A stretch of DNA of 8,404 bases from Pseudomonadota bacterium (GCA_009782165.1 WQUH01000296.1:1-8404); one strand, 5' to 3'. Positions 1 through 7,054 are shown, counted from the stretch's first letter. Program-made: numbers and translations. Notes: generated from the letters alone by a model not told the origin.

Positions 1-106
1 GCCGCACGCTTTTTGGTTGCCCTCCCTGGCCTGAGCTTGCTACCCTGCAACCGGTCCGGCGGAGCTTGCCGGCCAATCGCGACCAGCACGACCAGCGGAG
101 ACTGTG
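1..106. other. Upstream region, no gene supported
   Basis: No coding sequence here can be supported. A short GC-rich inverted repeat (CCGGC / GCCGG around a GGAGCTT loop, about 56-74) is present but has no T-run after it, so I do not call it a terminator. The first bases include GCTTTTT, which could be the tail of a terminator belonging to a gene outside the window; that is speculation. The ribosome-binding site of the first gene (GGAG, 97-100) lies at the right end. Confidence 0.4.
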
Positions 107-832
107 ATGACAGCGCGGGACGATCAGTACCTGTTTCTCGACGAATTGGCGCGGCGATGGCGCCTGGACATGGACCGGATCGTGGAACTGGCGATCGACG
201 GCGCCTTGCCGCTGTGGATCGGTTTCACCGATGTGGACCTGCGGCGGGCGGAACAACCGCCCGGCCCCGGAAGAAAAAAGGCGAAACTGCCCGCCAAGAC
301 GCGCTATGACCGGGTCGAGGTGCGGCCCGCCCCGGAGGTGCTGCGGCAGATTCTCGGCCGCTGCGACCGGCTGCTGGTCGTGGCCGAGCTTCCCTGCCTG
401 GATGCCAGGGGCAAGCCCATGACGCTCACCAACTCGGTGGGCGATGATTGGGGCGAAACCAGCATGGTCGGGCTGAAGCCGGCCGACCTGTTTGCCCGCC
501 TGGATGACATCGCCCGATTCGAGCAGGCAAACGCAATCAGCCACCGCGCCATCCACATCGAACCGCAAGCCCAGGCGCGCCCGACCAGCCCCGCGCCGTT
601 GGCCGCGCCCGGCCAGGACCATCCCTGTTTCGCCCCGGAACTGCATGCCGCCGCGGCCTGCTGGCAGGCCCTGTTCGCCCAGGCCGCCGCCCCGGCAGCC
701 ACGCGCGGCAAGGCCGGGATCCTGGCCTGGCTGCAAGGCCATTACCCGCATCTCTCCCAGGCCGCCAGGGAACGCATCGCCCTGGTCGTCACCCCCGCCA
801 AAAACGAGCGCCGCCAGACGACGCGACCTTGA
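107..832 (+). CDS. Uncharacterised protein with possible N-terminal helix-turn-helix
   Basis: I do not recognise a named family; the product is 241 residues. The first 45 or so residues (YLFLDELARRWRLD, then RIVELAIDGALPLWI) look like a small winged-helix or excisionase-type segment with a 'DELA..W' pattern. A middle part (about 70-150) contains RCDRLLVVAELP and a VGDDWGETS stretch. An Ala/Pro-rich linker follows (about 155-180). The C-terminal part (about 183-241) has the pattern 'W-x-ALF ... ILAWLQ-x-HYP-x-LS-x-A-x-ERIALVV', which resembles, from memory, the C-terminus of small hypothetical proteins common in Proteobacteria. There is no signal peptide or membrane segment, so it is probably cytoplasmic. 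ATG at 107 is preferred over the adjacent in-frame GTG at 104 because GGAG (97-100) is 6 bases from the ATG and only 3 from the GTG. The stop codon overlaps a possible TTG start of the next gene. A DNA-binding role is inference only. Confidence 0.75.
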   Translation: MTARDDQYLFLDELARRWRLDMDRIVELAIDGALPLWIGFTDVDLRRAEQPPGPGRKKAKLPAKTRYDRVEVRPAPEVLRQILGRCDRLLVVAELPCLDARGKPMTLTNSVGDDWGETSMVGLKPADLFARLDDIARFEQANAISHRAIHIEPQAQARPTSPAPLAAPGQDHPCFAPELHAAAACWQALFAQAAAPAATRGKAGILAWLQGHYPHLSQAARERIALVVTPAKNERRQTTRP

Positions 833-837
833 CGCCC

Positions 838-2073
838 ATGAAACCGACCGCCATTTTTTTTGTTTTGGTCCTGCTCCTCGCGCTTCTGGCCGCACCCGGC
901 CTCCGCGCCGCCGAAATCGACGGCTTCAGAGGCATGCGCTGGGGCAGCAATCTCGCCGATCTGCAACAGAGCAAAAAGCTGACGCTCACCAAGGAGGGCG
1001 GCAAGAGCGGCGCCTCGCTCTATGCCCTGGAAAACGACAATCTGCGCTTCGGCAAGGCCACCCTGACCAGCATCAACTATTCGTTTGCCAAGGAGCGGCT
1101 GCAGGGCGCCATCCTGCTGTTCAGCGGCGCCAAAAATTTCACCGCGGTCAAGGCCGAGGCCATGGCCAAGTACGGGGACAGCAAGAAAATAGATCAGAAC
1201 GGCGAGGAGATGTACAACTGGCCCGGCGCCGCCACCAGCATTATCCTGTCCTATAACCAGCACAGCCAATCCGGCTTTCTGTTCATCAAGGCCCAGAAGA
1301 TGCCGCCGCCGACCAAGACCGCGGCCCAGAAACCGACAACACCAGCGCCGCCCCCGGCCGGACCGCAGTCGCCCCGGCCCCCGGCGCGGCCGGCAGTGAT
1401 TCCGTCACCGCGTCCGGCTGATCTGGAAACAGCCCTCGACCGGGCGCCGCCCTTGCCGCCGCCCCGGCAAGCCAACAGCGCGCAGTCCTTCACCCCGGAG
1501 ATGCAGGCCCTGATCGGCCGGGACCAGGCGCTCACCCAACTGTGCTGGGAAACGGTGGGACCGGCGGCTGACGCCGCCTGCGAGCAGATGCAGGACAATG
1601 CCGAGCGGCTCAAGGCGATGGGCCTGTGCATGCAGCCCGGTTCAGCCGACCCGTCGGCGGGCGCCGCCGTGATCTGGCGCCGGTGCGAACCGGCGGCCGC
1701 CGCGCCGCCCATGCCGAACGCGCCTGGGCCCGACCGGATGCCGTTGCCCGTAGGGCCGGCTCCGCCGGACCAGAGCAGCCGGCCGACCGCGCCCCAGGCC
1801 GGGCCGGAACCGGCCGGACAGTGCCGGTTGATCGGCGAACTCTTTGCCGCGGCCGCGCAGATGCGCGACGCCGGAACCGAACCGCAGGTCGCGGAGCAGG
1901 AACTGGCCTGGCGGGTGAGCAGCCAGACCCCGGAAATCACCATCGAGCGCATCCGGGAGACCATCGAACTGGTCTATTTCGACCAGGAGTACGACACGAT
2001 CGGCGGAGACGCGCTCATCCAGCGGGTCGTTGCCCGCTGCCAGAGCGGCCGCGGGCCGTTTGGCCACCCGTGA
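838..2073 (+). CDS. Exported three-part protein with Pro-rich linkers and six cysteines
   Basis: The product (411 residues from ATG 838) begins with a clear Sec signal peptide: MKPT, a hydrophobic core of about 16 residues, then GLRA-AE with likely cleavage near residue 24. The mature N-terminal domain (about 25-155) starts with FRGMRWGSNLADL and is Cys-free. From memory it resembles a recurrent family of secreted hypothetical proteins in delta-type Proteobacteria. A Pro/Ala-rich linker (about 158-215) leads to a helical segment with Cys 236, 248, 264 and 283. A second Pro-rich linker (about 285-323) leads to a last helical segment with Cys 329 and 401. The even cysteine count, confined to the two C-terminal parts, suggests disulphides and a periplasmic or outer location (inference). 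No LPxTG, lipobox or further membrane segment is seen. An in-frame TTG at 829 overlaps the upstream stop (TTGA), giving 414 residues; ATG 838 is chosen because it gives the more usual signal peptide. Neither has a convincing Shine-Dalgarno site. Function unknown. Confidence 0.8.
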   Translation: MKPTAIFFVLVLLLALLAAPGLRAAEIDGFRGMRWGSNLADLQQSKKLTLTKEGGKSGASLYALENDNLRFGKATLTSINYSFAKERLQGAILLFSGAKNFTAVKAEAMAKYGDSKKIDQNGEEMYNWPGAATSIILSYNQHSQSGFLFIKAQKMPPPTKTAAQKPTTPAPPPAGPQSPRPPARPAVIPSPRPADLETALDRAPPLPPPRQANSAQSFTPEMQALIGRDQALTQLCWETVGPAADAACEQMQDNAERLKAMGLCMQPGSADPSAGAAVIWRRCEPAAAAPPMPNAPGPDRMPLPVGPAPPDQSSRPTAPQAGPEPAGQCRLIGELFAAAAQMRDAGTEPQVAEQELAWRVSSQTPEITIERIRETIELVYFDQEYDTIGGDALIQRVVARCQSGRGPFGHP

Positions 2074-2128
2074 CCGGAGGCGCGCCGCGCCGCCGGCCGC
2101 ATTGCCTTTCCGCCGCTGACTGACCGCC

Positions 2129-4651
2129 GTGCAGTATCCGCAGCTTCCGCACCTGCCTGTCCAAGCGGTGCTGCCGGCGCTGAAGACGGCGCTGGCAGCC
2201 GGCCATGCGGTGCTGTCCGCGCCGCCCGCCTCAGGCAAGACCACCATCGTTCCCCTGGCCCTGATGGCCGAACCCTGGCTGACCGATAAAAAAATCCTCA
2301 TCCTGGAACCGAGGCGGCTGGCGGCCAGGGCGGCGGCGGCCCGCATGGCGGCGCTTTTGGGCGAACCCCTGGGGCAGACCGTGGGCTACCAGATCCGGTT
2401 CGAGCGGCTGATCGGGCCGGCGACCCGGATCGAGGTGCTCACCGAGGGCATCCTTGCCCGGCGGCTGCAAACCGACGCCAGCCTTGCCGACACCGGCCTG
2501 ATCGTCTTCGACGAATTTCACGAGCGCTCCATCCACGCCGATCTGACCCTGGCCCTCTGCCTCGACCTCTGCCAGCTCAAGGACGATCTGCGCCTGCTGG
2601 TCATGTCGGCCACCCTCGACACCGCCCCCCTGGCCCGGCTGCTGGGCGACGCGCCGGTGGTGGTCGGCCGGGGTCAGGCGCACCCGGTGCGCATCGACCA
2701 TCTCGACCGGGAACCGCAGGGCCGGATCGCCCCGGTCACCGCCGCCGGCATCCGGCGGGTGCTGCGGGAAGAAGACGGCGACATCCTCGCCTTTCTGCCC
2801 GGCACGGGCGAGATCCGGGAGGTCCGCGACCTGCTCGCCGAGGCCCCCGACTGCGCCGGTCTGGCGCTCGTCCCCCTGCACGCCGACCTCTCCCGGCAGG
2901 ACCAGGACCGGGCGCTGGTCCCCGATCCCGCAGGACGGCGGCGGATTGTCCTGGCCACCTCCATCGCCGAAACCAGCCTGACCATCGAGGGCGTCCGCTG
3001 CGTGGTCGATTGCGGCTGGTCGCGGCTGCCCGCCTTTGATCCGGGCTGCGGCCTGAGCCGGCTGACCACGGTCCGGGTCTCCAAGGCGGCGGCGGACCAG
3101 CGGGCGGGCCGGGCCGGCCGGCTCGGACCGGGCTCTTGCCTGCGGCTGTGGACCAGGAACATGCACCACAGCCTGCCCCCCTTTCATCCCCCGGAGATCC
3201 TCAACGCCGACCTGGCCGGCCTGGCCCTGGAACTGGCGGCATGGGGCGTGGCCGATCCCGGCGCGCTGCGCTGGCTCGATCCGCCCCGCGCCGGCCCCTT
3301 CCGGCAGGCGATCGACCTGCTGCGCTCCCTGGGGGCCATCGATGCGGACTTCCGCCTCACCGCCCTTGGCCGGCAACTGGCCGCCCTGCCCCTCCATCCC
3401 CGGCTCGGCCATCTCCTGCTCGCTGCTCAGGCACGCGGCCAGACCGCCCTGGCCTGCGACCTCGCCGCCCTGCTGGCCGAGCGCGATCCCCTGCGGCGCG
3501 AACCAAGCGCCGGCATCAGCCTGGAAACCAGGCTCCGGCTGCTCGCCACCTGGCGGCGCGAAGGAAACGCCGCCGCCAGCCGCGCCGGCGGCGACCCCTT
3601 GCTCTGCCGCCGGATCGACCAGGCCGCCCGGCAATGGCAACGGCTCCTGGACGACAACTCCGAAACCCGCGAGAGCGAGACCGTCGGCTCGCTGCTGGCG
3701 GCCGCCTATCCCGACCGGATCGCCCGCAGGCGGCCCGGTCAGCGAACCCGGTATCTCCTGGCCTCCGGCCGGGGCGCGGTCCTGACGCCGGACGATCCGC
3801 TGACTGCCAGCGAATATCTGGTCATCCCCCATGTGGACGCCCGGCCGGGCGAGGGGCGGGCCTTTCTCGCCGAAGCGGTGACCATCGAGGCGCTGCGGCA
3901 GGACCACGGTCATCTGCTGACCGTGCGGCAACAGGTGGAATGGGACGAGGCCCAGGCGCGGGTGGCGGCGACGCGGCGGGAATCGCTGGGCGCAATCGTG
4001 GTCGGGGAGCAGGCGCTGACCGATGCGCAGCCAGAATCGATCCGCGCAGCCCTCTTGACCGGCATCCGCCGCCTGGGCTTGGACTGTCTGCCCTGGGACC
4101 GGCAGTCCCGCCAGCTCCAGGCCCGGGTCCACACCCTGCGCCTCCACCAGCCGGAGGCGGACTGGCCCGACCTCGGCGACGAGGCCCTGGCGGCCGATCT
4201 GGCCTGGCTTGCGCCCCACCTCGACCACATCAGCGCCGCCCGCCAGCTCAGCCGGCTCGACCTGAGCGCGATCCTGACCGGGCTGCTCGGATGGGAGCGG
4301 CGGCAACGGCTGGACCGCGACGCGCCCGCCGTCTTCACCGTGCCCAGCGGCTCCAGGATCCGGATCGAATACCAGATCGACGGCCCGCCCATCCTGGCGG
4401 TTCGTCTACAGGAGCTGTTCGGCCTGGCGGAGACGCCGGCCATCTGCGGCGGCCGCGCGCCGCTGCTCCTGCACCTGCTCAGCCCCTCGCAGCGCCCCAT
4501 CCAGGTGACCGGCGATCTGGCCGGTTTCTGGCGGCGCGGTTATCCCGAGGTGAAAAGGGAGTTGAAGGGACGCTATCCCAAGCATTCCTGGCCCGACGAT
4601 CCGCTTGTCGCCGAGCCTGTCAGGGGCGCGCGCCGACGCAAGGCGACCTGA
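2129..4651 (+). CDS. hrpB: ATP-dependent RNA helicase HrpB
   Basis: HrpB is a DEAH-box-type superfamily 2 helicase thought to remodel RNA in the cytoplasm. The 840 residues fit the usual HrpB length and show the motifs in order: Walker A (APPASGKTT, 31-39, Lys37), EPRRLAAR (60-67), the DEFHERS Walker B box (128-134), SAT (160-162), LATSIAETSLTI (275-286) and QRAGRAGR (324-331). A helical HA2-like region follows, and then the HrpB-specific C-terminal domain, ending with VTGDLAGFW (793-801) and RYPKHSWPDDP (815-825), which are typical of the family. The tail is basic (RGARRRKAT). The start is GTG 2129: an in-frame TGA at 2117-2119 excludes anything further upstream except a CTG at 2120, and the LP..AVLPAL segment typical of HrpB N-termini begins a few codons later. 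No good Shine-Dalgarno site is visible. In Walker A, Ala34-Ser35 stands where many homologues have Gly-Ala; the Gly-Lys-Thr core is intact. The gene lies 55 bases after the exported-protein gene and may share its transcript. Confidence 0.97.
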   Translation: MQYPQLPHLPVQAVLPALKTALAAGHAVLSAPPASGKTTIVPLALMAEPWLTDKKILILEPRRLAARAAAARMAALLGEPLGQTVGYQIRFERLIGPATRIEVLTEGILARRLQTDASLADTGLIVFDEFHERSIHADLTLALCLDLCQLKDDLRLLVMSATLDTAPLARLLGDAPVVVGRGQAHPVRIDHLDREPQGRIAPVTAAGIRRVLREEDGDILAFLPGTGEIREVRDLLAEAPDCAGLALVPLHADLSRQDQDRALVPDPAGRRRIVLATSIAETSLTIEGVRCVVDCGWSRLPAFDPGCGLSRLTTVRVSKAAADQRAGRAGRLGPGSCLRLWTRNMHHSLPPFHPPEILNADLAGLALELAAWGVADPGALRWLDPPRAGPFRQAIDLLRSLGAIDADFRLTALGRQLAALPLHPRLGHLLLAAQARGQTALACDLAALLAERDPLRREPSAGISLETRLRLLATWRREGNAAASRAGGDPLLCRRIDQAARQWQRLLDDNSETRESETVGSLLAAAYPDRIARRRPGQRTRYLLASGRGAVLTPDDPLTASEYLVIPHVDARPGEGRAFLAEAVTIEALRQDHGHLLTVRQQVEWDEAQARVAATRRESLGAIVVGEQALTDAQPESIRAALLTGIRRLGLDCLPWDRQSRQLQARVHTLRLHQPEADWPDLGDEALAADLAWLAPHLDHISAARQLSRLDLSAILTGLLGWERRQRLDRDAPAVFTVPSGSRIRIEYQIDGPPILAVRLQELFGLAETPAICGGRAPLLLHLLSPSQRPIQVTGDLAGFWRRGYPEVKRELKGRYPKHSWPDDPLVAEPVRGARRRKAT

Positions 4652-4742
4652 ACCGTCGGGCTGCCCGTGGCGCTCACGTCGTTCCGCGCGCGCCATCCGT
4701 CGTCAGCACCCATTCCGTCTTTGCGGACAGCGCTTTTTACTG

Positions 4743-4771
4743 TTGACAAAAAGCAGTTTCTCCAATAGTAC
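4743..4771 (+). promoter_or_regulatory. Candidate sigma70 promoter
   Basis: A perfect -35 box TTGACA (4743-4748) is followed by a 17-base spacer and TAGTAC (4766-4771), which matches the -10 consensus TATAAT at 4 of 6 positions. Transcription would start near 4778. It points toward the CoA-transferase operon and is the best promoter-like match I found between hrpB and that operon. The prediction is by eye. Confidence 0.55.
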
Positions 4772-4842
4772 AAGTTGAGTTGTTCCCTTGATTATTTTCA
4801 TCATTCCACCTGAACTGGAAAGACGATTTTGTTGGAGAAATG

Positions 4843-4858
4843 GACCGGTGCGCCGGTC
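4843..4858 (+). repeat. Short perfect hairpin in leader
   Basis: GACCGG (4843-4848), tetraloop TGCG, then CCGGTC (4853-4858) form a perfect 6-bp stem. The following TCTTTGG is not a proper U-tract, so it is more likely a structural element of the leader than a terminator. Confidence 0.5.
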
Positions 4859-5048
4859 TTTGGCCGGACGTGAAAAAAGAGATTGCATCCACCCAAGAGC
4901 GTGTTGATTTTTTTCGGAAAAGAACGAGTAAAAATTTGTTCGAGATTTTTCGGCACATGTTTTTGAGGAGAGCAAGGAAAAAAATGGCTCAACCATGACA
5001 CAAAGAGCATCGAAAGCAAAGATGGTGTTTCGTCACCAGGCGAGCCAG

Positions 5049-5103
5049 AAAAAAGGCCGGCAAAAAAACAACTGTTGATCCCGTTTTTTTGTCGGCTTTT
5101 TTT
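5049..5103 (+). terminator. 21-bp U-tract hairpin upstream of CoA-transferase operon
   Basis: The left arm 5049-5069 and right arm 5083-5103 pair over 21 positions with only two G-U wobbles (5055/5097 and 5060/5092); the loop is 13 bases. The stem combines a GC core (GGCCGGC) with A7 and T7 runs on both flanks, so an RNA from either strand ends in a U-run and the element could terminate both ways. Placed between the 4743 promoter and the CoA-transferase start, it either ends a small RNA or acts as an attenuator that the operon transcript must read through. The A/T-rich outer stem is unusually long for a simple terminator. Confidence 0.75.
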
Positions 5104-5160
5104 GTATAGGGGGAGCCGGATGCCATTCACGGTGTCCGGGTAACGTAAATGTTCAAAGGA

Positions 5161-5166
5161 AAGAGG
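5161..5166 (+). promoter_or_regulatory. Ribosome-binding site deciding a TTG start
   Basis: AAGAGG, preceded by AAAGGA, lies 6 bases before an in-frame TTG at 5173. The upstream ATG at 5149 has no purine-rich site at the proper distance, and this Shine-Dalgarno sequence would lie inside its coding region. This favours initiation at TTG 5173. Confidence 0.55.
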
Positions 5167-5172
5167 TGCACA

Positions 5173-6189
5173 TTGGAAACGAACGCAAAAATGTTCTGGA
5201 CTGGCCTATCACCCGATGAAGCTCGGGAAGCCCTCGTCAACAAAGACAAGTCCAAGAAAGACAAACGGATGACCCTGAAAGAGGCTGTCGCCCGTTTCGT
5301 CAAGCCCGGCTCCAACGTTGGCATCGGCGGCTTTGTCAACACCCGCCAGCCAATTGCAATCTGTCACGAGATGATCCGGCAGGGGTTCAAAGATCTCACT
5401 CTCTCCTGGCAATCGGCCGGCCTGGCCCCGGAACTGCTGGCCGGCGCCATGATGGTCCGCCCGGACCACTGTTCGATCAAGCGGATCGAGTTGGCCTATT
5501 GGGGACACGAATCCTTCGGTCTGTCGCCGGCATGGCGTTATGTGGCCGAACGCGGCCTGATCGAGGTCGAGGACTGGAGCAACTACAACATGTCCGCCCG
5601 CTTCAAGGCCGGCGCCATGGGCTTGCCCTTCCTGCCCACCCGCAGCCCGCTGGGCGGCGACATTAAAAACACCAGCCGGACCAAAATCATCGACTGTCCC
5701 TTCACCGGCCGGCCCATCGGCCTGGTGCCCGCGAGCCATCCCAATGTGGGTCTGATTCACGTCCAGGCGGCCGACATGTACGGCAACTGCGTCATCCGGG
5801 GCGGCGAGTCCACCTGCGCCGAAATCGCCATGGCGTCCGACTTTACCATCGTGACCTGCGAACAGCTTGTCTCGCACGAACTGATCGCCCGCAATCCGGA
5901 AGATACCACGATTCCCTTCCCGGCGGTCGACGCTGTCGTTCACGTACCGTTCGGCGGCTACCCCGGCGCCTGCCGCCGCAGTTATTATTTCAATGGTGAT
6001 GCCATCCGCGAATACCTCGGCCTCATTACGCCGATGGTCAAGGGTGGTTCCGCAGATGGCCTGAAAGCTTGGTTTGATAAAAACATCTTCGGTGTAGAGA
6101 CCTTCGAGGACTACATCGAGAAGTTCTCGATCAAGAAGCTGCTTGCCGACCAACTGGTGGAATTCCATAACGACGAGCGGCTGGCGTAA
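5173..6189 (+). CDS. CoA-transferase subunit alpha (glutaconate CoA-transferase A-like)
   Basis: This is the A subunit of a family I CoA-transferase, which moves CoA between an acyl-CoA and a free carboxylate through a glutamyl-CoA intermediate on the partner subunit. The 338 residues (from TTG) are close to the usual GctA length and follow its pattern: MTLKEAVARFV near 31-41, GIGGFVNTRQP near 50-60, VEDWSNY (132-138), GLPFLP (150-155), GLVPASHPNVGLIHVQ, a GNCVIRGGE segment, and FTIVTCEQLVSHE-x-IARNP with VDAVVHVPFGGYPG near the C-terminus. No signal peptide, so cytoplasmic. The B subunit follows after 55 bases. Because the module continues with methylmalonyl-CoA epimerase and mutase, the likely substrate is propionate (or succinate/acetate exchange) rather than glutaconate; that is inference from context. 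Alternative starts are ATG 5149 (346 residues, poor ribosome site) and ATG 5191. The gene lies directly downstream of the 5049-5103 hairpin. Confidence 0.93.
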   Translation: METNAKMFWTGLSPDEAREALVNKDKSKKDKRMTLKEAVARFVKPGSNVGIGGFVNTRQPIAICHEMIRQGFKDLTLSWQSAGLAPELLAGAMMVRPDHCSIKRIELAYWGHESFGLSPAWRYVAERGLIEVEDWSNYNMSARFKAGAMGLPFLPTRSPLGGDIKNTSRTKIIDCPFTGRPIGLVPASHPNVGLIHVQAADMYGNCVIRGGESTCAEIAMASDFTIVTCEQLVSHELIARNPEDTTIPFPAVDAVVHVPFGGYPGACRRSYYFNGDAIREYLGLITPMVKGGSADGLKAWFDKNIFGVETFEDYIEKFSIKKLLADQLVEFHNDERLA

Positions 6190-6203
6190 CGCCTGCGGAT
6201 CCT

Positions 6204-6220
6204 CGTATCGGAATCATACG
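6204..6220 (+). repeat. Small intercistronic hairpin
   Basis: CGTAT (6204-6208) and ATACG (6216-6220) pair around a 7-base loop, between the two CoA-transferase subunit genes and just ahead of the strong AAGGAG ribosome-binding site (6234-6239). No U-tract follows, so it is not a terminator. A stem this short may have no role. Confidence 0.3.
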
Positions 6221-6244
6221 GAACCTTTGAGATAAGGAGTCATC

Positions 6245-7045
6245 ATGACAGTATCAACTGATTATACCGCTCAAGAAATCATTGTTGTGGCGGGTGCAAA
6301 AATTCTGGAAGACAAAAAAATAGTCTTTGTCGGAACCGGCCTCCCGATGGTGGCCTCGCTCCTGGCAATTCTCACCCATGCCCCGGGATTGATCCCGGTC
6401 TTCGAAGCCGGCGCCGTGGCGCCGCCTCTGAAACACGGTCTCCCCATCTCGGTCGGCGACTCCAAGACCTTCACCGGCGCTTCCTATCTGAAGGGCCTGA
6501 ACGCGGCCTTTGAGTTGACCCAGCGCGGTTATGCCGATTACGGTTTCATCGGCGGCGCCGAGGTGGATATGTACGGCAACCTCAACTCGACCATGATGGG
6601 CGCCTTCCCGGCCGATTACGCCAAGCCGAAAGTCCGTCTGCCCGGCTCCGGCGGGGCCAGCGACATTGCCGCCTCCTGCGAGCGGACCATTCTGATCGTT
6701 CCCCACGACAAGAAGAAGTTCAACGAGAGGCTTTCCTACATCACCAGCCCCGGTCATCTCGACGGCTCCCCCGACGCCCGCCGCAAAGCCGGCATGCAGG
6801 GCAAGGGCCCGCATCGGCTGATCACCACCAAGGGCGTGTTCGACTTCGATGAGAAGACCAAGAGAATGCGCATTCTCCAGACCTTCCCCGGAGAAACGGT
6901 TGAATCCATCCAGGCGAATACCGGTTTCGAGCTGCTGGTTGCGCCCAATGTCTCCCAATTCCAGGCTCCTACGGTTGAAGAAGTCCGCCTGATCCGCGAA
7001 GTGGTCGATCCGGACGGCGCCTTTGTCAAGCGCGTTGCCAAATAA
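6245..7045 (+). CDS. CoA-transferase subunit beta with catalytic glutamate (glutaconate CoA-transferase B-like)
   Basis: This is the catalytic B subunit. The 266 residues match the GctB length. KKIVFVGTGLP (24-34) and IPVFEAG (50-56) place a glutamate at residue 54, the position of the active-site Glu54 in Acidaminococcus GctB as I remember it; this residue would carry the glutamyl-CoA thioester. Downstream are FIGGAEVDMYGNLNST (101-116), LPGSGGA (132-138, the Gly-rich loop), a long YITSPGHLDG segment, the FDEKTKRM motif and a final VRLIREVVDPDGAFV, all in family order. The ATG start has a strong AAGGAG (6234-6239) 5 bases upstream. It is cytoplasmic and should form a heteromer with the preceding subunit. 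Acyl specificity cannot be read from the sequence; the epimerase and mutase that follow point to propionyl-CoA/succinyl-CoA (or acetyl-CoA) exchange. Confidence 0.94.
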   Translation: MTVSTDYTAQEIIVVAGAKILEDKKIVFVGTGLPMVASLLAILTHAPGLIPVFEAGAVAPPLKHGLPISVGDSKTFTGASYLKGLNAAFELTQRGYADYGFIGGAEVDMYGNLNSTMMGAFPADYAKPKVRLPGSGGASDIAASCERTILIVPHDKKKFNERLSYITSPGHLDGSPDARRKAGMQGKGPHRLITTKGVFDFDEKTKRMRILQTFPGETVESIQANTGFELLVAPNVSQFQAPTVEEVRLIREVVDPDGAFVKRVAK

Positions 7046-7054
7046 GCAAAAGCA

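Larger units (their letters stand above)
4778..5103 (+). promoter_or_regulatory. Candidate structured leader / attenuator or small RNA
   Basis: A transcript from the 4743 promoter would run about 325 nt before meeting the U-tract hairpin at 5049-5103, which sits 69 bases before the preferred start of the CoA-transferase gene. The segment contains GACCGG-TGCG-CCGGTC (4843-4858), and a six-base helix TGGCTC (4985-4990) / GAGCCA (5042-5047) that closes just before the terminator. Inside that helix ATGGT (5022-5026) can pair with ACCAT (4992-4996), while the overlapping TGGTG (5023-5027) can instead pair with CACCA (5034-5038). Mutually exclusive pairings next to a terminator are typical of attenuators or riboswitches. 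I looked for cobalamin, glycine and cyclic-di-GMP (GEMM) signatures by eye and did not find them. The alternative is a free-standing small RNA ending at the hairpin. No ligand or function can be assigned. Confidence 0.35.
4652..5172. other. Long AT-richer intergenic region with promoter, leader and hairpins
   Basis: This gap of about 520 bases separates hrpB from the CoA-transferase genes. Positions 4652-4740 remain GC-rich and contain only short inverted repeats such as CGGG-CTG-CCCG (4657-4667). From 4740 onward the composition shifts visibly to A/T runs. It contains a sigma70-like promoter (4743-4771), a small perfect hairpin (4843-4858), a potentially switching structured segment (4985-5047), a 21-bp U-tract hairpin (5049-5103), and the ribosome-binding site of the downstream gene. 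Open frames on either strand here are short, rich in Lys/Phe/Ser from A/T runs, and run through the hairpins, so I do not treat them as genes. Confidence 0.7.

Noticed and set aside
2080..2100. Inverted repeat GGCGC / GCGCC between the exported-protein gene and hrpB
   Set aside because: A 5-bp match in extremely GC-rich sequence, with no U-tract, is expected by chance.
2231..4306. 691-codon open frame on the minus strand opposite hrpB
   Set aside because: It is antisense to a gene with all HrpB motifs; its translation is low-complexity Gly/Gln/Pro/Arg-rich, as expected from GC-rich third positions.
4714..4738. Possible hrpB terminator (TCCG / CGGA followed by CAGCGCTTTTT)
   Set aside because: The stem is only 4 bp and is separated from the T-run by six bases; too weak to call.
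3136..4746. 536-codon plus-strand frame overlapping hrpB
   Set aside because: Arg/Pro/Ala-rich frame-shifted shadow of hrpB with no recognisable motif.
4801..5130. 109-codon minus-strand frame in the intergenic region
   Set aside because: It runs through the 21-bp terminator hairpin, has no good ribosome-binding site, and its composition mirrors A/T runs. Overlapping frames at 4703-4996 and 4737-4958 were rejected for the same reasons.
5209..6168. Long minus-strand frame opposite the CoA-transferase alpha gene
   Set aside because: The plus strand encodes a clear family member; the minus translation has no recognisable motif.
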